This document shows positions 15,498-22,962 of a stretch of 64,000 nt of DNA, in pieces. The stretch is from a bacterium (GTDB lineage Bacteria > Bacteroidota > Ignavibacteria > SZUA-365): the NCBI GenBank assembly GCA_020444325.1, contig JAHLLD010000001.1, forward strand, positions 124,001 through 188,000. The letters run 5' to 3'. The notes under the pieces were generated by a model. The model saw only the letters and a program-made list of their open reading frames with translations. It made no database searches and had not been told where the DNA came from. The translations under genes and the position numbers were made by a program. Every line of letters begins with the position of its first letter. The stretch's first letter is position 1.

Positions 15498-16832
15498 ATG
15501 CCGTCCCCCCTCAACATCCTTCAAATCGCACCGCGTTTGCCCTGGCCTCCGACCGACGGCGGCGCCATCGGCATTTACAACATCACGCGTTTCCTGGCGA
15601 AGAGGGGACACCGCATCACCATGCTCACCTTTGCCGATGCGGATGCTGATCGCGGGGATCTCGAAGAATTCTGTGACGTGCTCACCGTGGAGAAGGACCT
15701 GCGGAATCGTCCCCTCCCCGCCCTGCTGAATCTCTTTTCCCCGCAGCCCTACACCATGACGAAGTATCAGAGCGCGGAGATGATGTCCCTCATGCGCACC
15801 GAGTTGCGCGAGCGGAAATTCGATGTCCTTCACATCGACCACATCCACATGATGCCTTATGGACGCCGGGCGAAGGAGGAATTCGGTATCCCCGTCCTTC
15901 TCCGCGAACACAACTTTGAAACCACCATCCACCGCCGTTTCGCCGCGCAGGTGCGCTGGCCCATCGCCTCCCACTGGCTCCGCTCCCAGGCCGAACGCCT
16001 CTTCCGCTTCGAATCGCTCATGCTCCGCCACCCCGACATCATCGCCGCGATAACTCCTCAGGACGCAGCGGAGGTGCAGGCTGTGTTGCCAGACGATCAT
16101 CATGATCGCGTGAAAGTTATCCCTGCCGGCGTGGACACGGAGCGCGTGAGTCCCGATAAATCGGGACGCGGGGGTTCCCCCGCGGAGCGGGGGAACGCGG
16201 GAGTCCCCGCTGGCGCGGGGACGCAGGAGACCCCGACTCCATCGGGGTCGCGGGAAGACGCTCCGCTGACGCGGAGCGAAGAGGGGCATGTAGTGTTATT
16301 AGGTCCGTTGAACTGGTCACCCAACAGGGATGCGGCGGAGTGGTTTGTGGAGGAGATATGGCCGTTGCTCGTGGAGGAAGTGCCGGAGGTGCGTTGTACG
16401 ATTGCGGGCTCACATCCCCCGAAAAATATGCAGAAAGTGCATATTCCCGGAGTGACGGTTGCGGGCTTCGTTGAAGATCTCGATGCGCTGCTGGATTCCG
16501 CCGATGTCATGGCGGTGCCACTTCGCGTCGGAGGCGGCATGCGCATCAAGCTGCTTGAATTTTTCGCGCGCGGCAAGGCCGTGGTTTCCACGCGCATCGG
16601 TGCGGAAGGAAATGCCGCCGTGCACCGCGAACATATCCTGCTCGCGGACACCGCGCAGGAATTCGCTTCCGCCATCGCAGAACTGCTCCGCAATCCGGAG
16701 CTCACCCGCAGCATCGCCCGCAACGCCCGCCAGCTCTCCATCCGGCGCTACGCCTGGCCGCATGTGGCGGAGATGTTCGAGTTGGCATACTTGGAGGTTG
16801 TCGCCCCTTCGGGGCGTTCTTTCGTCCCGTAA
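15498..16832 (+). CDS. Family 4 glycosyltransferase carrying an in-frame hairpin-repeat insertion
   Basis: It is a GT-B glycosyltransferase of 444 residues. The N-terminal domain starts LNILQIAPRLPWPPTDGGAIG and has HIDHIHMMPYG and LLREHNFET. The inter-domain region VIPAGVDTERV is followed by about 47 residues encoded by five perfect DNA hairpins (16141-16282). Domain 2 resumes at HVVLLGPLNWSPNRDAAEWF, with VPLRVGGGMRIKLLEFFARG and the E-x7-type nucleotide-sugar site. The insertion falls in the loop between the two Rossmann domains, so folding could tolerate it. The last codons (PSGRSFVP) also lie in hairpin DNA, and the stop TAA is inside a hairpin loop (CGTCCCGTAATACGGGACG). The start is the ATG at 15498. 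Confidence 0.88.
   Translation: MPSPLNILQIAPRLPWPPTDGGAIGIYNITRFLAKRGHRITMLTFADADADRGDLEEFCDVLTVEKDLRNRPLPALLNLFSPQPYTMTKYQSAEMMSLMRTELRERKFDVLHIDHIHMMPYGRRAKEEFGIPVLLREHNFETTIHRRFAAQVRWPIASHWLRSQAERLFRFESLMLRHPDIIAAITPQDAAEVQAVLPDDHHDRVKVIPAGVDTERVSPDKSGRGGSPAERGNAGVPAGAGTQETPTPSGSREDAPLTRSEEGHVVLLGPLNWSPNRDAAEWFVEEIWPLLVEEVPEVRCTIAGSHPPKNMQKVHIPGVTVAGFVEDLDALLDSADVMAVPLRVGGGMRIKLLEFFARGKAVVSTRIGAEGNAAVHREHILLADTAQEFASAIAELLRNPELTRSIARNARQLSIRRYAWPHVAEMFELAYLEVVAPSGRSFVP
16141..16282. repeat. Five-hairpin mosaic array inside the GT4 coding sequence
   Basis: Hairpins lie at 16150-16167 (8-bp stem, AA loop), 16174-16196 (10-bp stem, GGA), 16203-16222 (8-bp, TGGC), 16229-16249 (8-bp, CTCCA) and 16259-16278 (8-bp, TGAC). 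All are perfectly paired and have different stem sequences. The linkers are GCGTGA (before), GCGGGG, GCGGGA, GCAGGA and GCGGGAAGA. The first hairpin is identical to one at 9631-9648. There is no stop codon in the GT4 frame. Confidence 0.92.
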
Positions 16833-16955
16833 TACGGGACGAGGCATTTTCCCGCTCCGCGGGAAGTATTTTGCTTCGCAGTCTGTATCTACGAACCGCG
16901 AAGCGAACAACGCGCCGCAGGCGCAAAAACTCCCCGCACAGCGGGGAAAAAACTG
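16805..16955. repeat. Hairpin array, second linker class (AAAAACT type)
   Basis: Modules include CGCCCC-TTC-GGGGCG, CGTCCCGTAATACGGGACG, TTCCCGC-TCC-GCGGGAA, and CTCCCCGC-ACA-GCGGGGA. A composite GCTTCGC...GCGAAGC module with an imperfect TCTGTATCTACGA centre lies at 16873-16904; it is closely matched at 38342-38373. The linkers are T- or A-rich (TTCTTT, AAAAA). The array overlaps the end of the GT4 ORF and ends at the ribosome-binding site of the next gene. Confidence 0.8.
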
Positions 16956-16956
16956 T

Positions 16957-18111
16957 ATGCAAGCACTCTATTACACCATAGCAATCCTGTCAACCACTGC
17001 CCTGCTGGCGGCGTATGTGCTGTATCCGCTGGCGATGGCGCTGCTGGCGAAGTACAGGAATAGGCCGTGGCGGGTGGATGAGGAGACGCTGCCGGCGGTG
17101 ACGATGGTGGTGGCGGTGTACAATGAGGAAAAGGTACTCGAAGAAAAACTGCGGAATTTCCGGGAGCTGGATTATCCGAAGGATAAACTGTTCCTGCTGT
17201 TCGGCTCGGATGGTTCGAACGACAGTTCGCATGAAATTCTGGCGAGGGAAGAGGATGAGCGGGTTTCCTGGCATGCATTCGAACGGGGAGGAAAACTGCG
17301 CACCATCAACCGTCTTATGCAGTTTGTGCATACGCCCATCGTGGTGTACTCGGATGCGAATACCATGTATCGGAAGGACTCCATCCGCAAGCTCGTCCGG
17401 CATTTCGTGGACGAGGAAGTGGGAGCGGTATGCGGCAATCTGCATCTGCAGACGCCGACGGAAAGTGTGGGCGGGAAGGGAGAGCGTACGTACTGGACAT
17501 ACGAGAATTATATCAAACACTGGGAAGCGCAGTATCAGACCGCGCTCGGCGCGACGGGTGGGATTTACGCCATCCGCAGTTCGCTGTTCCACGAGCAGCC
17601 CGAGCATGCACAGGTCGCGGATGATCTGCTGCTGCCGCTGCGCATCACGGCGGACAACAGGCGCGTGCTCTATGAAAGCGAGGCCGTTGCCACGGAAGCA
17701 ACGTCGCCTACCATGCACGACGAATTCCGTCGGAAAGTCCGCATTGCCCGCACGAGCTTCAACTGTCTGCCTCCGCTCATGCGCGTCTTCAACCGCTATC
17801 CCGCGCGCGTAAAGTGGATGATCGTTTTCCACAAATTCCTCCGCTGGATGGCCCCGTTCTTTTTCCTCCTCCTCGCACTGAGCATCGTGCTGCTCGCGGG
17901 GGAGAACTGGATACGCCTCACGCTCTTCTACCCCCTGCTGGCCTTCCTCGCACTCGGCATCCTTGGCTGGATCGTCGACCTCGCGGGCAAGCGCATGGGA
18001 CCCCTTTCCCTGCCCTTCTATTTCCTCGCCATCAACGCCGCCTTCCTCGTCGCATGGCTGACCCTGCCCTTCCATCGTGGACAGGCTACCTGGGAACCGA
18101 CGAAACGGTGA
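16957..18111 (+). CDS. Membrane-anchored family 2 glycosyltransferase (cellulose/hyaluronan synthase-like)
   Basis: The protein has 384 residues, with an N-terminal helix (ILSTTALLAAYVLYPLAMALL) followed by a GT2 catalytic domain. Motifs are VTMVVAVYNEEKVLEEKL, LFLLFGSDGSNDSSH, VVYSDANTMY (DxN/DAN metal site), GNLHLQTPT and ATGGIYAIRSSLF, then VADDLLLPLRI. Three or four C-terminal helices follow, as in processive synthases, but the QxxRW motif is not obvious (RKVRIARTSFNCL is at its place). The upstream frame is open from 16459, but the ATG at 16957 is preceded by GCGGGGAAAA and fits the domain start. It probably elongates or modifies the glycan at the inner membrane. Confidence 0.88.
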   Translation: MQALYYTIAILSTTALLAAYVLYPLAMALLAKYRNRPWRVDEETLPAVTMVVAVYNEEKVLEEKLRNFRELDYPKDKLFLLFGSDGSNDSSHEILAREEDERVSWHAFERGGKLRTINRLMQFVHTPIVVYSDANTMYRKDSIRKLVRHFVDEEVGAVCGNLHLQTPTESVGGKGERTYWTYENYIKHWEAQYQTALGATGGIYAIRSSLFHEQPEHAQVADDLLLPLRITADNRRVLYESEAVATEATSPTMHDEFRRKVRIARTSFNCLPPLMRVFNRYPARVKWMIVFHKFLRWMAPFFFLLLALSIVLLAGENWIRLTLFYPLLAFLALGILGWIVDLAGKRMGPLSLPFYFLAINAAFLVAWLTLPFHRGQATWEPTKR

Positions 18112-18258
18112 TTGCGCAGAGAATAAAAGAGTAACGCAGATTCTCGCAAATTAAACGCAGATTTTCGCGGACTAGAATTTCACAAGGCCTATCCCGCGAA
18201 AATCTGCGACTAATCGGCGAAAATCTGCGTAGCTCTTCTATTCTCTGCGCAATCTCTA
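18110..18258. repeat. Palindromic element (ACGCAGATT type) between convergent genes
   Basis: The outer arms form an imperfect 33-bp inverted repeat. The left arm begins GATTGCGCAGAGAATAAAAG; the right arm is its near reverse complement ending CTCTGCGCAATC. The inner words are ACGCAGATT and AATCTGCG. It covers the whole gap and overlaps the stop codons of both convergent genes, where it could work as a bidirectional RNA hairpin. Confidence 0.85.
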
Positions 18259-19008
18259 AAGGCGGAAGATCTTCTTGATATACCGCCGGATGAGGAAGCT
18301 GCGGCGGGCGGAGTTGGTTTTTTGGTAGATGGAGGCGACGAGGTCGGCGCGATCGGTGGCGGTGTTGGCGTCCGGTTTTTTACGGGCCCAGGCCCAGGTA
18401 CCGTCGTACTCGAAGCTGTCGTAGGAGGGAGTGGGGACGACCAGGAGGTTGAAGATTTTCTCGACGTGTGCGACATCCTGTTCTTCCTGCGGCATATCGT
18501 CTACCCAGCTTTCCCCGGCGCATTCGGATGGGGTCCATGTCACATCATCGAACAGCACCCAGCCGCCCGGACGCAGCAGGCGATCGGCCAGCAGAAACGC
18601 GAAGCCATCAGAATCCCACGTGTGTCCCCCATCGATAAACACGAAATCAAACAGCGGTTCCGTCTTTCCATCCTTCGTCTGCTCTTCGATGAGCTTCATC
18701 AGTTCCCAGGTGTAGGAACGCTCTGCGTGCACAGGCTGGATACGGTTGCCGAGTCCCGTCTTCTCCATCAGCGTCGTAATATCCGGCTGCCGCTTTTTCG
18801 CCTCATGACTGTCCATCGTCAGCACCTGTCCTTCACCCAGCTCATCCATCGCCGCCGCCATGTAGCAGCTCGACGTTCCATGCGCGAATCCCAGCTCCAG
18901 CACGCGCTGCGGCTTCTGCTTCATCACGAATTCATACACGAGCTTCCCGCGCTCCGGCGGCATGTGCGGCACATTCTCAAGATGCGGAAGGACTTGTTCG
19001 AAGGTCAT
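18256..19008 (-). CDS. Class I SAM-dependent methyltransferase (Methyltransf_24/cephalosporin-hydroxylase-like)
   Basis: The 250-residue protein shows RVLELGFAHGTSSCYMAAAM (SAM motif I), VLTMDSHE (motif II acid), FDFVFIDGGHTWDSDGFAFLLADR (the IDGxHxxxxxxxD pattern of sugar and small-molecule methyltransferases) and RPGGWVLFDDV. It probably O-methylates a sugar of the polysaccharide, given its position. It is the only reverse-strand gene in the locus and must have its own promoter in 19009-19080. Its C-terminus is basic (RRSFLIRRYIKKIFRL). The start is the ATG at 19006-19008. Confidence 0.82.
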   Translation of the reverse strand: MTFEQVLPHLENVPHMPPERGKLVYEFVMKQKPQRVLELGFAHGTSSCYMAAAMDELGEGQVLTMDSHEAKKRQPDITTLMEKTGLGNRIQPVHAERSYTWELMKLIEEQTKDGKTEPLFDFVFIDGGHTWDSDGFAFLLADRLLRPGGWVLFDDVTWTPSECAGESWVDDMPQEEQDVAHVEKIFNLLVVPTPSYDSFEYDGTWAWARKKPDANTATDRADLVASIYQKTNSARRSFLIRRYIKKIFRL

Positions 19009-19410
19009 AGCGGCGTAGGTTGTCTCTGTTGCAGTCAGTTCAATTTTTCAATATAGCGGAAATTGCGGGGATTTGGAAAACGGCTTTGCCGCGCGGGAGT
19101 GCCTGCGGCACGCGGGAGCGCCTGACGGCGCGCGGGAGCCTCGTCCCGCTTCGCGTGGACTCGGCGCGGGAGTGCTTCGCACGCTTAAGCGCCGCTTTCG
19201 CGGCGCGCTCTTCACGCGCTCCGCGCAGCGGAGCTCTGGCGTCCCGACTTGTCGGGACTCACGCGTGACCCCGCGAAGCGGGGAAACTCAAGCGCGCCGA
19301 GCGCAGCGAAGGCGCTGACGCAGTCGGCAGACATCAGAGAAGGTGGCGTAGCGTACATTTTTCGTTAAATATGCATAATTTGAGGAATTACGCACGAACC
19401 ACGACGTCCT
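19009..19410. repeat. 402-base divergent intergenic region with hairpin-hexamer array
   Basis: Positions 19075-19325 are filled with modules: GTGCC-TGC-GGCAC, GCGCC-TGAC-GGCGC, GTGC-TTC-GCAC, GCGCCGC-TTTC-GCGGCGC, GCTCCGC-GCA-GCGGAGC and GTCCCGAC-TT-GTCGGGAC. They are joined by GCGGGA, GCTTAA and TCACGC. The orientation of the linker flips after about 19210. 19345-19400 is AT-rich (TTTTTCGTTAAATATGCATAATTTG) and is the likely promoter region for the rightward sugar transferase gene. No ORF can be supported. Confidence 0.8.
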
Positions 19411-20805
19411 TTGCTGAACCGGAAGACTGAGACCATACTGCTGCTGCTGATTGACCTGATCATGGTGAATGTGGCGTGGACGCTGTATTTCGAGTTTCGG
19501 GTGCGGTCGCAGCTGTTTGCGACGCCGACGGAACCGGCGTTCTTCGCGCCGATGATCGCGATCGGACTGTTCTGGCTGCTGCTCTTTCTGTTTTTCGGAT
19601 TGTATCGTCCATGGTACGCGGAGTCGCGCTTTGATGAGATCGTGACCATTTTCAAAACGGTCACGGCGGGCGTGGTGCTGCTGTTCTTCCTCATTTTCGT
19701 GGATGATACGCTGACGCAGGATCCGAGCGTCTCACGCCTGCTCATCCTGGCGTACTGGGCGGTGCTCATTTTCTCCCTGAGTTTCGGACGGCTCGCATAC
19801 CGCACGGTGCTCAAACGCCTGACACTGTCGGGCGTGGTCACGCGAGATGCCTTGATCATCGGGAGTTTCCAGCAGAGTCGTGAGCTGTATGACCAGGTGC
19901 TGCAATTCCCCATGCTGGGCTTTCGCATCGTCGGGTATGTCAGCACCGAACCTATCGAGGAGAAAACGCGCGTGCCGCATCTGGGCAGTGCCGACGACCT
20001 GGAACACATACTCGCACAGAGCAGTGTGCAGGAAGTGCTCGTCGCCCTGCCATCGTCGGAGCACGACAGGCTGCTCGACATCATCGGACGCTGCAGCGCC
20101 TTCAATGTGAAAATCAAGATTCGTCCCGACATGTACGACATTATCTCCGGGCAGGCAAGGACGAATCAGATATACGGCTTCCCGCTCATCGAGATCACTC
20201 CTACCCTGATGCAGCCGTGGGAGCGCGTGGTCAAACGTCTGCTCGACATTGTCGTGTCGCTGGTGGTGATTGTGCTGGGACTCCCGTTCTGGCTGCTGAT
20301 CGCAATGATGATCAAGCTGAGCAGCAAGGGACCGGTGTTTTACATGCAGGAGCGTGTCGGGAAAAACGGCCGCGTGTTTCGCATGGTGAAATTCCGTTCC
20401 ATGGCGGCTGACGCCGAAAAGCACTCGGGTCCCCGCTGGGCGGACAAAGACGACCCCCGTGTTACGACCATCGGACGCATCCTGCGACGCATGCATCTCG
20501 ACGAAGTGCCACAGTTCCTGAACATCCTCGAAGGCAGCATGAGTCTGGTGGGTCCTCGTCCCGAACGCCCCTTTTTCGTTGAAAAATTCATCCAGGAAAT
20601 CCCCCTCTACCGCCGTCGCCTCAACGTACGTCCCGGACTCACAGGCTGGGCCCAGGTCAAGCACCGCTACGACGCCAGCATGGAGGATGTCCGCCAGAAA
20701 CTCCGCTTCGATCTCTTCTACATCGAAAACATGTCTATTCGCATGGATATAAAAATTCTCATCCACACGTTTTTCCGCATGATCACCGCGAAGGGGCAGG
20801 CATGA
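19411..20805 (+). CDS. Undecaprenyl-phosphate sugar-phosphate transferase (exopolysaccharide initiation, WcaJ/WbaP family)
   Basis: It starts repeat-unit synthesis by moving a sugar-1-phosphate from a nucleotide sugar to undecaprenyl phosphate. It has 464 residues. Four N-terminal helices (about 5-120) are followed by a CoA-binding-like Rossmann part ([15 protein letters not shown]). The C-terminal bacterial sugar transferase domain has [58 protein letters not shown] (Asp-Glu catalytic pair), [16 protein letters not shown] and [14 protein letters not shown] at 19411 is the only start compatible with the first helix, since a stop lies 30 bases upstream. Its TGA overlaps the next gene's ATG inside a GCATGA hexamer (20800-20805). 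Confidence 0.93.
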   Translation: MLNRKTETILLLLIDLIMVNVAWTLYFEFRVRSQLFATPTEPAFFAPMIAIGLFWLLLFLFFGLYRPWYAESRFDEIVTIFKTVTAGVVLLFFLIFVDDTLTQDPSVSRLLILAYWAVLIFSLSFGRLAYRTVLKRLTLSGVVTRDALIIGSFQQSRELYDQVLQFPMLGFRIVGYVSTEPIEEKTRVPHLGSADDLEHILAQSSVQEVLVALPSSEHDRLLDIIGRCSAFNVKIKIRPDMYDIISGQARTNQIYGFPLIEITPTLMQPWERVVKRLLDIVVSLVVIVLGLPFWLLIAMMIKLSSKGPVFYMQERVGKNGRVFRMVKFRSMAADAEKHSGPRWADKDDPRVTTIGRILRRMHLDEVPQFLNILEGSMSLVGPRPERPFFVEKFIQEIPLYRRRLNVRPGLTGWAQVKHRYDASMEDVRQKLRFDLFYIENMSIRMDIKILIHTFFRMITAKGQA

Positions 20806-22679
20806 GGTGTTCGCTCGGACTTCGTCCTCGCTCACGCGGCTGTTCCGTCACGCTTCGCGTTCCGGAACGCGGGAGTCTCGCTACGCTCGACGCGGGAGTG
20901 CTTCGCACGCTTGAGCTCCGCTGCGCGGAGCGCTCTTCACGCGCGCCGAAGGCGGACACGCGTTCCGACGCCGAAGGCGGAGGAACTCACGCGGCTCCCC
21001 GCATTGCGGGGAGGCTCACGCACCTTCTGATTCTGGCGTTGCTCGCACTTGCGGTCATGCTGCCGCAGACCGCGAGGGCTCAGGCCGAACACGTCGACAT
21101 CACGCATCCCGTGTATCATTTTCTGCAGAGGATGGAGCTGAGGGGAGCGATTGAGGGGTATTCGCGGGCGATGCTGCCGCTGGAGCGGAAACAGGTGACG
21201 GCGTTTGTGCGGGAACTGCAGGGGAGTACGGTGCGAATGAGCGGGGCGGAGCGAGCGCTGCTCGCACGCTTTGTGGATGAGTTCGTGGCCGAGGATGACG
21301 GGACGCAGGATGCGTACGTGCTGTTTGAAACGTCCCCCGGTGACGTTGTTCCGGACTTTTTCGATGACCGGGAGAAATTCCTCTACCGCTGGCGCTGCGA
21401 GGATGGGACTTCCCGCTTTTTCGCGGAATTCCTGGGTTCACTCGAATACCGCACGCTGCACGGGGACGATCAGGCTTCCAATGTCACACTCGGGACGATT
21501 GGTGGACGTTTCCGCGGCACGATGGGCGGCACAGTGGGCTTCAGCCTGATGGCGACCAACGGCACGGCGGCGGGAAATCGCTCGCTTGCGCTGAACGACG
21601 CTTCGCTCAAGCGGAATTTCAATTTTGCGGACCTGGACAAGGATTTCTTCGACTTCGCGGAGGCCTATATCACGGCGAGTTGGGACTGGGGGGCTGTTTC
21701 CCTCGGACGCGAAAAGCGTCTCGTCGGCAATGGCATATCCAACCAGCTGCTGCTTTCCACCAACGCCCAGCCTTTCGACGCGCTGCAGTTTACCGCGCAT
21801 GCGGGCAACCTGCGCTTTCTCTTCCTCCACGGCTTTCTGCTTTCCGAGAAGCAGCTGATCGAGGGCGGCTCGCGTCCTTTCTTCGACAGCAAGTACGTGG
21901 CCATGCATCGCGTGGAAGCCGACATCGCCTCGGCCGTGCGCCTTGGCGTCTTCGAAGCCGTCGTGTATTCGCAGCGCGAAGTGGATCCCGCGTATCTGAA
22001 TCCCATCAATTTTTACAAGTCCGCCGAACACGCGGGCGGGGATCGCGACAATCCCATGCTGGGTTTCGACCTCGCCACGCTGTTCATTCCCGGATCGCAG
22101 CTTTACGGCAGCTGGCTGATCGACGATATCGACTTCACCCTCTGGGGCAGTGAATGGTGGGGAAACAAGTTCATCTGGCAGGGCGGCGTACTCAATTCCT
22201 CCCTCCTCCCCAACACCGATATCGGTGTGGAATACACGCGTATCGAGCCTTACGTGTACACACATCGCCTGGCGGGAAATCAGTACACGCACAATGGCGA
22301 CGCACTCGGACTCGAACTCGCGCCAAACAGCGACGAGTGGTATCTGTCATTGCGGCACTGGCTGAGCGCGGAGCTCTGGCTGCAGCTTGAGCTGCATCGC
22401 CGGCGTCATGGACGCAATGAGGTCGACGCCGACGGCGCGATACTCGTCAATCACGGCGGTGACATTTACGAATCGCTGGATTACGCCCGCGACTCACAGA
22501 CCGCGCCTTTCCTCGACGGTCCCCTCGACCAGTCGACCATCCTATCCCTCACCCTCCGCTACGAACCCGTCCGCAACCTCATCCTCCGCAGCACCCTCCG
22601 CTACCGGGACATCACCTCCGAGCTGGATGGAGATAAAAGTGATGTTTATGGGGCGTTGTTGCTGGCAGTGGAGTTGTAG
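20802..22679 (+). CDS. Wzi-like capsule assembly outer-membrane protein with repeat-encoded N-terminal extension
   Basis: The 625-residue protein is predicted to be an outer-membrane beta-barrel that retains or assembles surface polysaccharide. The ATG at 20802 overlaps the previous stop and follows GGGGCAGG, so it is a strong start. Yet the signal peptide (THLLILALLALAVMLPQTARAQ) begins only near residue 72; residues 2-71 are encoded by hairpin DNA. The mature region begins VDITHPVYHFLQRMELRGAI, typical of this family, and the rest is rich in alternating aromatic/beta segments (FSLMATNGTAAG, WGAVSLGREKRLVGNG, EWYLSLRHWLSAEL). It is the last gene of the locus. Family assignment is by pattern and context. 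Confidence 0.8.
   Translation: MRCSLGLRPRSRGCSVTLRVPERGSLATLDAGVLRTLELRCAERSSRAPKADTRSDAEGGGTHAAPRIAGRLTHLLILALLALAVMLPQTARAQAEHVDITHPVYHFLQRMELRGAIEGYSRAMLPLERKQVTAFVRELQGSTVRMSGAERALLARFVDEFVAEDDGTQDAYVLFETSPGDVVPDFFDDREKFLYRWRCEDGTSRFFAEFLGSLEYRTLHGDDQASNVTLGTIGGRFRGTMGGTVGFSLMATNGTAAGNRSLALNDASLKRNFNFADLDKDFFDFAEAYITASWDWGAVSLGREKRLVGNGISNQLLLSTNAQPFDALQFTAHAGNLRFLFLHGFLLSEKQLIEGGSRPFFDSKYVAMHRVEADIASAVRLGVFEAVVYSQREVDPAYLNPINFYKSAEHAGGDRDNPMLGFDLATLFIPGSQLYGSWLIDDIDFTLWGSEWWGNKFIWQGGVLNSSLLPNTDIGVEYTRIEPYVYTHRLAGNQYTHNGDALGLELAPNSDEWYLSLRHWLSAELWLQLELHRRRHGRNEVDADGAILVNHGGDIYESLDYARDSQTAPFLDGPLDQSTILSLTLRYEPVRNLILRSTLRYRDITSELDGDKSDVYGALLLAVEL
20806..21020. repeat. Hairpin mosaic between start codon and signal peptide of the Wzi-like gene
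   Basis: Modules include GTTCCG/CGGAAC, GTGC-TTC-GCAC, GCTCCGC-TGC-GCGGAGC and TCCCCGC-ATT-GCGGGGA. Linkers are GCGGGA, GCTTGA and TCACGC. About 210 bases stay open in the frame set by the ATG at 20802, which sits in the hexamer GCATGA. Confidence 0.85.
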
Positions 22680-22822
22680 AAGAGAAGAGCAACGCAGAGA
22701 GAAGAGTAACGCAGATTTTCGCTGAGTAATCGCAGATTTTCGCAGAATGGAAATTATTAATGTCTAATCAGCGAGAATCTGCGATTAATCTGTGAGAATC
22801 TGCGTTGCTCTTCCCTCTGCGT
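22680..22822. repeat. Palindromic element (ACGCAGATT type)
   Basis: The left arm has GAAGAGCAACGCAGAGAG and GAAGAGTAACGCAGATTTTC. The right arm has GAGAATCTGCGTTGCTCTTC and CCTCTGCGTT. The centre is AATTATTAATG. It directly follows the last exopolysaccharide gene. 22823-22962 is AT-rich upstream DNA of the next gene, probably with its promoter; no exact motif is assigned. Confidence 0.85.
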
Positions 22823-22962
22823 TAAATCCGCGTACCGGGTTTTTACCCTATTCGTACCGTCCGATTTTCATGGTAATCATCTGAAAAATGTGATAATTTA
22901 AGGATCCGAAGAAATCCATTAATACGGATGAATTTACCATAGTTATTTGTTGAGGATTGAAC

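Noticed and set aside
16459-16956. The reading frame upstream of the GT2 gene is open for about 165 codons.
   Set aside because: It overlaps the GT4 gene in another frame and the hairpin array; ATG 16957 has a ribosome-binding site and fits the membrane-anchor start.
18110-18258. A classical Rho-independent terminator between the convergent genes.
   Set aside because: There is a strong inverted repeat but no terminal T run, so I record it as a palindromic element only.
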